Source of the DNA: Candidatus Melainabacteria bacterium | Lineage (GTDB): Bacteria > Cyanobacteriota > Vampirovibrionia > Obscuribacterales > Obscuribacteraceae | NCBI GenBank assembly: GCA_017307165.1 | Contig: JAFKGK010000004.1 | Coordinates: 310,001-374,000, forward strand | Direction of reading: 5' to 3' | DNA: 64,000 bases | Shown here: positions 41,631 through 49,513 of the stretch, piece after piece | How the letters are laid out: every line of letters begins with the position of its first letter | Position numbering within the stretch: position 1 is the stretch's first letter | Notes under the pieces: model-generated | Databases searched by the model: none | What the model was told of the DNA's origin: nothing | What the model saw: only the letters and a program-made list of their open reading frames with translations | Translations under genes and position numbers: made by a program

Positions 41631-42104
41631 TCAAGCGCAAGCATGCTCTTGCAGCCTGGCGCACATCCAACCTGGCAGATAACGCAAGCAGTGCTTGAGC
41701 GATACGCGAACGTGCCGCTCCAATCCATTGATGGCTCCTGTCAAAAAATATGGATGCTGTTGGTGAAAAGCTCGGCCCAATTGAAGCATAGAAAAGAGAA
41801 AGTCTCCTGCGATCTGTTGCAGTAATAGCATGCGTCGCGGACTTATCCTCTTAATCAATATGTATTGATCGAGATAGACGAATTTTGCGCTGCCCTGACT
41901 TGAGTAAAAGACGCGCGCATTGTCAGTATTGACTTTTACGGCAGTCATCATAGTGCGCCCTTTAAAATCAGTATATGGCACAGCCGCATATGCTGCTTTG
42001 CAATGATGAAAATTGATGCCATTACTCCGGGCCTTGGCCTGCGCCACTACCCACGGTGCAGGCAAAAACTCTAGCTGGCGACGTAGATTGAAATCGTGAT
42101 GCAT
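41631..42104 (-). CDS. Hypothetical protein
   Basis: 157 residues, not recognised. The ATG at 42102-42104 is preceded by a good ribosome binding site (GAGGACAGG). The middle part has a beta-rich pattern ('TMMTAVKVNTDNARVFYSSQ', 'SAKFVYLDQYILIKRISP'). The end is rich in His, Leu and Cys. It runs tail to tail with the DUF2252 gene, with 9 bases between the stops. The codon usage and amino acid content look less typical than those of its neighbours, so it could be a decayed or recently acquired gene. Confidence 0.5.
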   Translation of the reverse strand: MHHDFNLRRQLEFLPAPWVVAQAKARSNGINFHHCKAAYAAVPYTDFKGRTMMTAVKVNTDNARVFYSSQGSAKFVYLDQYILIKRISPRRMLLLQQIAGDFLFSMLQLGRAFHQQHPYFLTGAINGLERHVRVSLKHCLRYLPGWMCARLQEHACA

Positions 42105-42634
42105 TGCCTGTCCTCGCAAAAAGCAGATGCATTTAAAAACGTACAGACCGATCAATTGGTTCAATGAAAATCAGGGGAGGTTGGAAAAATTTGTGTTTTT
42201 CAAACTCACGCGAATCACTGACAGGGCTTGGGCTTGCAGCAATCAGAACTGCTTTGCGATCAAACGACTCCACGTAAAATCAAGGGTCTTGAGAAGCCAA
42301 AAAATATTTTTGGTTGGTAATTTTGTCAAAATAGTGCTTTCTTACTACTGCACAAAATGAGTTAGACCTGCACCGCCACCGACTGATTCCACGCATTATC
42401 TTCACAGCTGCCACCTACCCCAAAAATTAAACCCATATCGATCCAAAACACCTCTCCCACAAGCCAAATGCCCACCCAAACCTTTCACATTTTCAAATCC
42501 CCTTCAAAATATATAAGATAGCCAACCTTGGCAAGCAGCCGCCCATACGCCACAATTTATGCTCCAGCATCCCACCACCTGCAATAACACCCCCATCCAC
42601 CTGCAATAAAAAACCATCGGAGCAAAGCAAAACA
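42105..42634. other. 530-base spacer, mostly without recognisable features
   Basis: The region is unusually C-rich on the plus strand in its right half. No ORF with a convincing ribosome binding site, no RNA gene and no terminator is visible. The one structured element is a 13-base direct repeat at 42575-42609, next to the bestrophin start. Confidence 0.6.
42575..42609 (+). repeat. Two 13-base direct repeats upstream of the bestrophin gene
   Basis: CCACCTGCAATAA occurs at 42575-42587 and again at 42597-42609. The 22-base period is about two helix turns, which would place both copies on the same face of the DNA. They end 25 bases before the GTG start, so they could be regulator sites or a translation-level element. 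Confidence 0.6.
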
Positions 42635-43741
42635 GTGGCTCACAACGGCGAAACACCAGATTCACCCCTTTCCGCCTCCTCCCCACAATTTAATCCGCCT
42701 AAAGCCAATCCTTCCGGCGGACCAAATCCAGCAGCATCCGGCACGGGTTATCCTGCTATCGACCCATGGGAAGAACAACGCCAGGCCCAAATCGAGCTAG
42801 CCGACAAAACGGCCTATCAAAAAGTCGTCGGCATGTGGCTCCACCCCTTCACACGCTTTCACCGCATCCCAGTCGCTCGCAGAGTATGGCTCTATATGGC
42901 TGTCATGGCTTGCTACACCGTCCTGGTGGATTGGTGGGCCAACAACAATTTTCCTGCACACGTCTTTAAAGAAGCAGGGTCCATGGCGTTTGGAGGTGTA
43001 GTACTAGGCCTCTTGCTGGTTTTTCGCACAAACTCCGCCTACGAAAGATGGTGGGAAGGCCGCAAACTATGGGGCCAGCTCGTTAACGACTCCCGCAATC
43101 TTTCGCTCAAATGCAGATCCTTCGTCCCTACAGATCCCACCGATAAAGTTAAGTTTGGCGAGACCATTATTTCTTTCGCCTATGCACTCAAGCACCACCT
43201 GCGGGGCACGATGCCTTCGCAAACCTTGCCCGGAGTCGGTACCTTAGCCGAGCTAGAAGGTCATCACGTCCCAGTCATGACTGCAGGCAAGATCTTTGAA
43301 AAAATCGAAATGTGGTATCACACCGGCATCATCGATGGCTATACGCTTCTCCAGCTCGACCAGCATGCTCGTGCCTTTATGGATATCTGCGGCGCGTGCG
43401 AACGTATTAAAAACAGTCCTCTGGCCGTTTCCTACAGGGCCTTCATGCGACAGGGGATAGCACTCAACTTGATTGCCATGCCCTGGTATCTCACTCCTGA
43501 TTTTGACATTTGGTGGTCACTGCCCCTCATCCTGGTCGGTGCTTACTTTTTGATCGGTCTCGAACTCATAGCCGAAGATATCGAAGATCCCTTTGGCTAT
43601 GACGGCGACGATCTGCCCCTGGACAATATCTGCGCAAATATCAAAAATACAGTCAGCGATATATTGCAAGTAAAAAAAGACCAAAAATTTACTCGATCGT
43701 TCGAAATACCCAGGATCGATCCGCTTAAGAGCAAGCACTAA
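42635..43741 (+). CDS. Bestrophin family anion channel
   Basis: 368 residues from a GTG with GGAG 12 bases upstream. A Pro/Ser/Ala-rich N-terminus (1-65) precedes the bestrophin (UPF0187) core: membrane helices near 85-105 and 112-132, then 'FRTNSAYERWWEGRKLWGQL', helices near 270-285 and 293-310, and the calcium-clasp-like acidic segment 'EDIEDPFGYDGDDLPLD'. Bacterial homologs form pentameric ion channels in the inner membrane. The disordered N-terminal extension is longer than in typical bacterial members. Confidence 0.92.
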   Translation: MAHNGETPDSPLSASSPQFNPPKANPSGGPNPAASGTGYPAIDPWEEQRQAQIELADKTAYQKVVGMWLHPFTRFHRIPVARRVWLYMAVMACYTVLVDWWANNNFPAHVFKEAGSMAFGGVVLGLLLVFRTNSAYERWWEGRKLWGQLVNDSRNLSLKCRSFVPTDPTDKVKFGETIISFAYALKHHLRGTMPSQTLPGVGTLAELEGHHVPVMTAGKIFEKIEMWYHTGIIDGYTLLQLDQHARAFMDICGACERIKNSPLAVSYRAFMRQGIALNLIAMPWYLTPDFDIWWSLPLILVGAYFLIGLELIAEDIEDPFGYDGDDLPLDNICANIKNTVSDILQVKKDQKFTRSFEIPRIDPLKSKH

Positions 43742-43818
43742 CAGCACTGCCGCATTTATGCCTCTTTCATGCTACATTGACCATATGGGCTACCATACGG
43801 GCTAAAAAGAGTGAAAAG

Positions 43819-44763
43819 ATGGCCGCAATATTGCTGATCTTGCTGATGACTATTACAACTGCTTTCAGTCATGCTGCTATTGCTGCTCCCCCCGCATCAA
43901 AGCCTCAGCACCACTTAGACAAGCCTATCGTCGGCCTGCCCCGTGCCGCTCACAATGATTACAGGCGCGCCATCGCTCTGTGCGACCTGGGCAAATACCG
44001 CGAAGCTCGCGCCTTATTACTCGAAATGAATAGCCGTTATCCTGATCAGCCGATGATTTTAGAATGGCTGTCCAAGTCATATATGAATGACTACGACAAT
44101 ATGACGGCCAATTTTAAAATTGCAGAAAAATATTTGCTAAAGGCTGTCCAGATCAATCCAGATTTTGGCGCCGGTTGGGGGCAATTGGCGCATTGCATGC
44201 TCATCTCCGGAGACAAGCAAAGAGCCTTTGAGTATGCAAACAAAGCAATCGCTTGCCGGTCACAACATCCAGATGCCTTTCGCGTCCGCGCCATAATCTA
44301 TGGCGAACGCAAAAACAAGGCCGCAGCTATTGCCGACAGCGATGAGTATTTAAAAAGGGTCACCGACATTAGACCCGCCATCCTTGTCAAAGCCAGCATC
44401 CTCGAAAACTTTGCCGACTACAAAGGCGCGCTAGCACTCTTAGAGCAAGCACAAAAATTGCACTATGACGATGCTACCGTCTATCAGATCGTCAGCTGCA
44501 TGCAACACCTCAACCAATACGACCTGGCGATCAAACAGGTCGATCAATTGCTGGTCAAAAACAAAAGCGACGAGTATGCGATGCAGATCAAAGCAAAGCT
44601 GTTTGCCACCAAAGGCGATTACAAAGGCGCCATCAAATGCTACAGCGACGCCATCGATCAATTGCCTTCGGCATCGATGCTAAAGGAGCGGGCAAAGCTC
44701 TACGACAAGATAGGTGACAAAGCCGCCGCCGCAAGAGATAGAGCCGAAGCCGACAGGATCTGA
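43819..44763 (+). CDS. Exported tetratricopeptide repeat protein
   Basis: 314 residues. The ATG at 43819 gives a clean signal peptide ('AAILLILLMTITTAFSHAAI', cleavage near residue 22); the open frame starts at a TTG 14 codons earlier. Seven or so TPR units follow ('YRRAIALCDLGKYREARALL', 'GWGQLAHCMLISGDKQRAFE', 'IKAKLFATKGDYKGAIKCYS'). It probably acts in the periplasm as a binding scaffold. It lies 77 bases after the bestrophin gene and could share its transcript. Confidence 0.85.
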   Translation: MAAILLILLMTITTAFSHAAIAAPPASKPQHHLDKPIVGLPRAAHNDYRRAIALCDLGKYREARALLLEMNSRYPDQPMILEWLSKSYMNDYDNMTANFKIAEKYLLKAVQINPDFGAGWGQLAHCMLISGDKQRAFEYANKAIACRSQHPDAFRVRAIIYGERKNKAAAIADSDEYLKRVTDIRPAILVKASILENFADYKGALALLEQAQKLHYDDATVYQIVSCMQHLNQYDLAIKQVDQLLVKNKSDEYAMQIKAKLFATKGDYKGAIKCYSDAIDQLPSASMLKERAKLYDKIGDKAAAARDRAEADRI

Positions 44764-44792
44764 GTCTGATCTGAGTCTCAGCGCAGGCCAGG

Positions 44793-45083
44793 TCAAATCT
44801 CACTCTTAGGCGCGGCCTCTCCGTCAATTTCCACAAACAATCCCTGCAGCAGTCTATCCCAAACGGCCTCTGCATCAGGGTATTGCACTGGTTTTCTTTC
44901 ATCATTTATCAAATCGGCAATACGTGCAGACAGCTCGATGATCATCTGAGCGCAGACGTCCGGATCGCTAAACACAGACGCCATGCGGACTACAAAGCCT
45001 CGCGAGGATTGCACGCCGCGCAACAACTCTACGGCCTTGTCCTCGTCCACTATCATCGGCGGTATCGGCAACTCACGCATCAT
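44793..45083 (-). CDS. DUF5076-like protein, diverged copy
   Basis: About 96 residues. 'ELPIPPMIVDEDKAVELLRG' and 'FSDPDVCAQMIIELSARIADL' line up with the DUF5076 pattern of the adjacent gene (acidic N-terminus, central strand, then DP...LxDLxxRxA helix). Several start codons are possible between 45095 and 45080; the paired ATGs at 45083/45080 follow AGGGTGG best. The start region lies inside the end of the neighbouring paralog, so the two are a coupled tandem duplication. The function of DUF5076 is unknown. Confidence 0.68.
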   Translation of the reverse strand: MMRELPIPPMIVDEDKAVELLRGVQSSRGFVVRMASVFSDPDVCAQMIIELSARIADLINDERKPVQYPDAEAVWDRLLQGLFVEIDGEAAPKSEI

Positions 45084-45351
45084 CGCCACCCTCATTGATC
45101 ATGCCCAGCCGCGTCTTGAGACCTCTGACTATTTCCTGAAAACAATCCTCCGGCTCACGTGCAGTGTTGAGCGCACAGATCTGCGCCATGCGATGCGACA
45201 GATCAGAGAGCACGATGCCATAGGCAGCAGGATCCTCGAACGCGGCCGTATCCAAGGAAAGCTCCATGCGACCGTCATCAAACCATACACGGATTACTTC
45301 CTGGGCATCCTTCTCTTCCTGCAGGTCTTGGGGCATTTGTATACTGGGCAT
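45073..45351 (-). CDS. DUF5076-like protein
   Basis: 92 residues, cytoplasmic. 'QEVIRVWFDDGRMELSLDT' and 'FEDPAAYGIVLSDLSHRMAQI' match the RVW.DG...SL / DPaxWGixLaDLxRHxA pattern of DUF5076, a small family known mainly from alphaproteobacteria. It overlaps the diverged paralog downstream. Divergent from it, after 82 bases, is the secreted protein gene at 45434. Confidence 0.72.
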   Translation of the reverse strand: MPSIQMPQDLQEEKDAQEVIRVWFDDGRMELSLDTAAFEDPAAYGIVLSDLSHRMAQICALNTAREPEDCFQEIVRGLKTRLGMINEGGDDA

Positions 45352-45433
45352 AAATGCTCATTTGTCCTTTTTATTTGCTCAATAATGGCCTTTGGACTAG
45401 ACTAGGCAGGTCCACGACGAGAGTATCACAACC

Positions 45434-46219
45434 ATGCGGATCTCAACAGTCATCATCTCCCCAGTCTTATTGGCTCTCGCGCTTGCCTTTGCGCCGCAGA
45501 CTCAGGCCACGCCAGAGGAGAGCAAATGCCAGAGATTGGCCGTCCAGGCCCTCAAAAAGCAAAAAGGCCCAGCGCTCAAAAAGATCGTGCAAGCCTATTA
45601 CATTTTGGATGATGATGTGCGCGCCATGCCTGCCCTGGCAAAAGGGCATCAGGGCGATGTTTACATCGAGGTCCTGGAGCGCGATCAAAAAAACAAAAAC
45701 AAGATCATCCCCTCGGGATATCTCATGCACACAGACAAGAGCAGCGCGGATAGCTGCGATTATGAGATTGCAGATCATCATACCAATGTGCATTTTCCAT
45801 TTTTTGACAAAAAACGCATGCAGTTTTCGATGATCACAGCCAATGTAGTGCCCAATACGAGGACAGAGGACGGCATCTCGGTCATGGTCAATGATGGCGC
45901 CTTTAACATACTAGTGCATCGCATGCGCGGCATCGGCAAGGCAAGGATCTGTCTCGAGCGAGGCAATTGGGGTGATCATGGCAAGATCATCTTTGACGAT
46001 TTTGCAGCACTCGAGTCCATGCAACTCGACCATGCAGGCAAGGTCTATCAGGCAAGATTATCGAGTACAGACACAGAATCTAGTGAGACCAAGCAGGACG
46101 CTAATACACTCAAGGCCATACGCCAGCAAAATGAGATCTGTATCGACATTCCGCCTCATTTATTACAAAACGACTGTCCGACATTCGAATTGACCTGGAT
46201 CGACCAATACCGCAATTGA
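45434..46219 (+). CDS. Exported protein of unknown function
   Basis: 261 residues, not recognised. A signal peptide ('VIISPVLLALALAFAPQTQA', cleavage near residue 25) is followed by a mature domain with a repeated beta-strand pattern and five cysteines. Two of these, in 'KARICLERGNWG' and 'QNEICIDIPPHLLQNDC', may form disulfides. 'VHFPFFDKKRMQFSM' and 'MVNDGAFNILVHRM' suggest a compact beta domain. It is convergent with the GFNP-repeat gene, 31 bases apart. Confidence 0.75.
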   Translation: MRISTVIISPVLLALALAFAPQTQATPEESKCQRLAVQALKKQKGPALKKIVQAYYILDDDVRAMPALAKGHQGDVYIEVLERDQKNKNKIIPSGYLMHTDKSSADSCDYEIADHHTNVHFPFFDKKRMQFSMITANVVPNTRTEDGISVMVNDGAFNILVHRMRGIGKARICLERGNWGDHGKIIFDDFAALESMQLDHAGKVYQARLSSTDTESSETKQDANTLKAIRQQNEICIDIPPHLLQNDCPTFELTWIDQYRN

Positions 46220-46250
46220 TCTGGACAGGACAAGATGATGTGACTGATTT

Positions 46251-47240
46251 TTAGCGCATCATGCTGTTATTAAAGACGGCTTGCTGCAAGCTATTGAGAG
46301 TTGTCTTAAACTGCATCCAGCGTGCTGATAGCATTGGATTAGGTTGTGCAGTCTGGAACTGCTGCTCAAATTGACTCACCGCAAAAGACAACTGGTTGAG
46401 ATTGTTTTGCTGCTGCCCGACATTATTGCTATCGGCGATGCCGCGGCCATTACGTTTGACTGCGTTCTGCAGATTTTGCAGACTGGTGGTCAGGCCAAAC
46501 ATCGCCCCAGCATTAGCAAAACCGCCTGACATTGCGCTTTTTTGGCAGAGATTGCTAAAGTCGCGCATGTCGCTATTTAGATTGTTTACATAGCTGTCTA
46601 GATTGACACCATTATTGCGGCTGCCAAAAATGCCGCGATTATTATTGTTGTTGCTGTTGTATGGATTAAAGCCATTGTTAAAGCCTGGATTAAACCCAGG
46701 GTTGAAGCCTGGATTAAAGCCCGGGTTAAAACCAGAATTGTAATTAGAATTAGAATTGTAATTATATGGATTATAGCCACGATTAAATTGGCCAAAGCCA
46801 TTATTGCCAAAGCCGCCAAAACCCATACCGTTGCCGATCTGACCCTTGATATTGATCCAGCGCGAGCTCACATCAGACGAAAAACCCACCGTGCCAATAT
46901 AAGCATCGACCTGGCTGGCACTCGAGGCGAGGCTCTGCATAGCCATCATCTCGTTGTTATTGAGATTGCCACCATTTAGATCAGGCGCGTTTTTTGCCTG
47001 CTGCGAAAAATACTGCAGAGCCGTGCACAACTGCATCTCATTGGATCCAGCCGGAGGAGGCCATTTGCCCTGACTCATGAGAGCATTTTGCACCGCTTTG
47101 ACTAGATCGTCCGTCTGACGACTGAGATTGGAGCCGCGTGCATCGGCCGGCGCAGATATGGTGCCGATCAGCATTACACCAAAAGCGAGCGCTACACTCA
47201 CCAAACCTCTGGTCATCCTGGATACTTTTCTCTTAAGCAT
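46251..47240 (-). CDS. Exported Asn/Gly-rich protein with GFNP repeats
   Basis: 329 residues. The ATG at 47238-47240 (AGGATAG upstream) gives a signal peptide ('GLVSVALAFGVMLIGTISA', cleavage near 'ADARG', residue 35). Two helical segments (40-115 and 235-329, 'TTSLQNLQNAVKR', 'MQFKTTLNSLQQAVF') flank a low-complexity centre. The centre is rich in Gly, Asn, Phe and Tyr and contains about six consecutive GFNP units. The two helical arms look related ('SSRWINIKGQIGN' and 'SARWMQFKTTLNS'). It may be a surface or matrix protein. It is the last gene of the run that starts with xdhA. Confidence 0.75.
   Translation of the reverse strand: MLKRKVSRMTRGLVSVALAFGVMLIGTISAPADARGSNLSRQTDDLVKAVQNALMSQGKWPPPAGSNEMQLCTALQYFSQQAKNAPDLNGGNLNNNEMMAMQSLASSASQVDAYIGTVGFSSDVSSRWINIKGQIGNGMGFGGFGNNGFGQFNRGYNPYNYNSNSNYNSGFNPGFNPGFNPGFNPGFNNGFNPYNSNNNNNRGIFGSRNNGVNLDSYVNNLNSDMRDFSNLCQKSAMSGGFANAGAMFGLTTSLQNLQNAVKRNGRGIADSNNVGQQQNNLNQLSFAVSQFEQQFQTAQPNPMLSARWMQFKTTLNSLQQAVFNNSMMR
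46663..46734 (-). repeat. Six tandem 12-base units encoding GFNP
   Basis: Six imperfect copies of a 12-base unit (plus strand GGATTAAAGCCN) run without interruption inside the coding frame. Each adds exactly four residues, so copy number can change without breaking the frame. Confidence 0.85.
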
Positions 47241-47262
47241 ATCTATCCTAATCAATTTGGTT

Positions 47263-47613
47263 TTACTGCGCCTTTTCAGCCTGCATCAGATCACGGGACA
47301 CAATGGCTTGCTTGGCCACGAGGCCGTATTTTACCTTTTTGCCGACCACTTGATCCAATCGAGCCAGCATATCGCCCTCGACCCTATTGGCAAATGTATC
47401 CACTGCCTGCACATCCTGGGATCGCAATACTGTCCCTGCCGGGACGTCACGCACGGCCTGTATACAGTGACCGGCAGCCGTCATTTCATCTAGTTTTTGC
47501 ATACCGACCTCAGAAGTAGCGATCTGCGTGCCACAAAAATAACAAGCACCAAAGGCAATCGGACTCAACCACAAAAACTTGAGTATTGGTTTGATGGTCT
47601 CATTTACCGGCAT
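47263..47613 (-). CDS. Membrane-anchored SAF-domain protein
   Basis: 116 residues. A single membrane helix (about 11-28, 'LKFLWLSPIAFGACYFCG') precedes a SAF domain: 'AVRDVPAGTVLRSQDVQAVD', 'VVGKKVKYGLVAKQAIVSRD'. SAF domains occur in CpaB/RcpC pilus proteins, flagellar FlgA and antifreeze-like proteins and are thought to bind peptidoglycan or sugars. The ATG at 47611-47613 overlaps the end of its paralog by 14 bases. Confidence 0.8.
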   Translation of the reverse strand: MPVNETIKPILKFLWLSPIAFGACYFCGTQIATSEVGMQKLDEMTAAGHCIQAVRDVPAGTVLRSQDVQAVDTFANRVEGDMLARLDQVVGKKVKYGLVAKQAIVSRDLMQAEKAQ

Positions 47614-47995
47614 TTTTGTCGCTCCCGGCTGCTGATTGTGGCTCAGGCAAGACATCATGCCGAGCAATATACTGGCCTTTTTTTAAATCCCATTTGGCTG
47701 TCTTGCCCAGGCAATCAGCGGCAAAGCCATAACTATCCAGACTGATATGGTCGAGTATCGCGTACTTTTCTTCGACTGCATCATAATCTATTTTTGCACC
47801 AGATGCGATATCACTCACCACCTCTACCAGTTTGATGCGCAAAGGCTCAGCACCGATCCGTGGCTTATTGGCATAGGCCGTCCAGACAGATTGATACCCA
47901 GCAAAATATCCAGCCCCGCCAACGAGCATAAAGGCACCGATCACGCCAAACATAGCCAGGGCTTGCGCATTACCTTTATTATCATTGAGTGTCAT
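47600..47995 (-). CDS. Membrane-anchored SAF-domain protein, diverged copy
   Basis: 131 residues. The membrane helix (about 13-33, 'LAMFGVIGAFMLVGGAGYFA') is followed by a SAF-like domain: 'LVEVVSDIASGAKIDYDAVE', 'CLGKTAKWDLKKGQYIARHD'. It has the same size and layout as its downstream neighbour, so the pair is a tandem duplication, now quite diverged. It overlaps the SRPBCC gene by 14 bases. Envelope-facing function is likely, partner unknown. Confidence 0.75.
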   Translation of the reverse strand: MTLNDNKGNAQALAMFGVIGAFMLVGGAGYFAGYQSVWTAYANKPRIGAEPLRIKLVEVVSDIASGAKIDYDAVEEKYAILDHISLDSYGFAADCLGKTAKWDLKKGQYIARHDVLPEPQSAAGSDKNAGK

Positions 47996-48680
47996 TGCCG
48001 GCGGCTCTCCGCGTCAATTCGGCTTGCAAGGCTCTAAAGACCTCAGGCATGTAGCCTCTCAGGCTACGCATCAAAATCCAGGTGGGCACGAGGTTTGGAC
48101 TGATGATATGCACACCATAGGTGACATTGCTGACATTTTTATCCTTTGTCGCCTCGAGCTTCCAGAAACCAGCAAATGCGCTGCCTTCTGGCTTCTCCCA
48201 GCTAACATAGCCGGGTTTGTTTTCGGTCAGGACGACCTGATAATCAAAGGTAAAGGGAAAATACACAGGCTTGACGGTCTGATGCACACGCTTGGTGTTG
48301 TCTTTGACTGCCAGGATCTCGCTTTTTTTGACGTTTTTAAAGATCTTTGGAGCCGCAGCGTAATCAGTGAGGACGTCCCAGATCTCCTCACGACTATGAT
48401 GCATCTGCAAGCGTGCAACGACAAAATGACGGTTACCGACTTTTTCGTCGGTTACTTTGAGCTTTTTGGGGTCGGTAGCAAAGGCCAGGCCCGGGGGCGG
48501 CGCGGCACTGATCGTCACGGTATTGGCTGCGCTATTGCAAGCAGCGGCATTGTCGCCCGCAAGGGCCGGTTGCAGACTGATGAGATTGCCGATTGCACAG
48601 CTCGCTGTAAGGAGGCATAAAGCCCAGCGTGCCGGCAAATGTGGTCTGTAAAAAGACACGATGCCCGCTCCAGTGATCAC
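47982..48680 (-). CDS. Exported SRPBCC (START-like) family protein
   Basis: 232 residues from a GTG that overlaps the xdhC stop (GTGA); a second GTG 7 codons later with GGAG upstream is an alternative. A signal peptide or anchor lies at about 17-40. The mature part is a SRPBCC fold: 'MHHSREEIWDVLTDYAAAPK', 'FKNVKKSEILAVK', 'WEKPEGSAFAGFWKLEAT', 'RSLRGYMPEVFRALQAELTRR'. These domains bind hydrophobic ligands; the related Coq10/cyclase type binds isoprenoids. Why it follows xanthine dehydrogenase is unclear. Confidence 0.83.
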   Translation of the reverse strand: MITGAGIVSFYRPHLPARWALCLLTASCAIGNLISLQPALAGDNAAACNSAANTVTISAAPPPGLAFATDPKKLKVTDEKVGNRHFVVARLQMHHSREEIWDVLTDYAAAPKIFKNVKKSEILAVKDNTKRVHQTVKPVYFPFTFDYQVVLTENKPGYVSWEKPEGSAFAGFWKLEATKDKNVSNVTYGVHIISPNLVPTWILMRSLRGYMPEVFRALQAELTRRAAGNDTQ

Positions 48681-49513
48681 ACATAATCTAAACCACCGGC
48701 AGAGGTTTTGTCACGTGTCGCAAGCAATTGTGCAGCAATGCTTATCGCGATCTCTTGCGGGTCGTTTGTACCCAGGGGCAGGCCAATCGGACAATAAAAG
48801 GCCTCTTGCCATTCTTGACCGACGCCGGCAGCAGCCAGATCTTGCAATAGCTTAATCCGCTTGGCCTTGCTACCGATCGCGCCTAGATAAGGATGCCTAG
48901 GCGCCCCAGCCTGATAGGATTGCATTAGCCTCACCAATATCGGACTGTCAGTACTATGCCCCTGACTCAGGAGGAGGACATAGTCACGGTCCTCCACACA
49001 ATCGAGCCCGTCCACATAATTTTTGACTGATATGGTCCTTAACTTTGGATGGCGAGGCGCCTTTTGCAGCCAATCCTCGCGCGTATCGATCATTTTGATC
49101 TGGCAGTCGAGATTGAGCAAGACATGGACGAGCGCCTGGGCGCAATGTCCTGCTCCAAATATGCAGATCGACCAGCCACTGCGGTCAAATACCTCAAAAA
49201 ACAAACGCATCGACCCACCGCAGGTCATGCCTACATCACGTTCGAGATGCCAGGTGACAAATCGGGTACGTGGCCTTTGCGCGATATCGCCGGCCGGCCC
49301 TTGCTTGAGCAAGGCGCGCGCCTCGCCGATGGCCTTGACCTCGATCTTGCCACCACCTACAGTACCAGCTACACGTCCATCGCGAGTGACAAGCATACGG
49401 GCGCCGGCTTCTTGTGGTACGCTGCCGATGACGTCCACTACGCTCACGACGACGCAGCTCTCGCCTGCTTTGATCAGCTCCTCGACACGCTGATAAAAAT
49501 CAAGCACCGACAT
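48677..49513 (-). CDS. xdhC: XdhC-type molybdenum cofactor chaperone
   Basis: 278 residues. XdhC binds molybdenum cofactor, promotes its sulfuration and hands it to XdhB. Landmarks: 'GSVPQEAGARMLVTRDGRV', 'GTVGGGKIEVKAI', 'CGGSMRLFFEVF', a Rossmann motif 'ICIFGAGHCAQALV' and 'LGAIGSKAKRIKLL'. The ATG overlaps the xdhB stop (TGATG), and the gene's end overlaps the SRPBCC start by 4 bases. Confidence 0.95.
   Translation of the reverse strand: MSVLDFYQRVEELIKAGESCVVVSVVDVIGSVPQEAGARMLVTRDGRVAGTVGGGKIEVKAIGEARALLKQGPAGDIAQRPRTRFVTWHLERDVGMTCGGSMRLFFEVFDRSGWSICIFGAGHCAQALVHVLLNLDCQIKMIDTREDWLQKAPRHPKLRTISVKNYVDGLDCVEDRDYVLLLSQGHSTDSPILVRLMQSYQAGAPRHPYLGAIGSKAKRIKLLQDLAAAGVGQEWQEAFYCPIGLPLGTNDPQEIAISIAAQLLATRDKTSAGGLDYV

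Noticed and set aside
42127..42360. A 77-codon plus-strand ORF in the 42.1-42.6 kb spacer
   Set aside because: No ribosome binding site, no recognisable motif, and its start lies over the leader of the opposite hypothetical gene.
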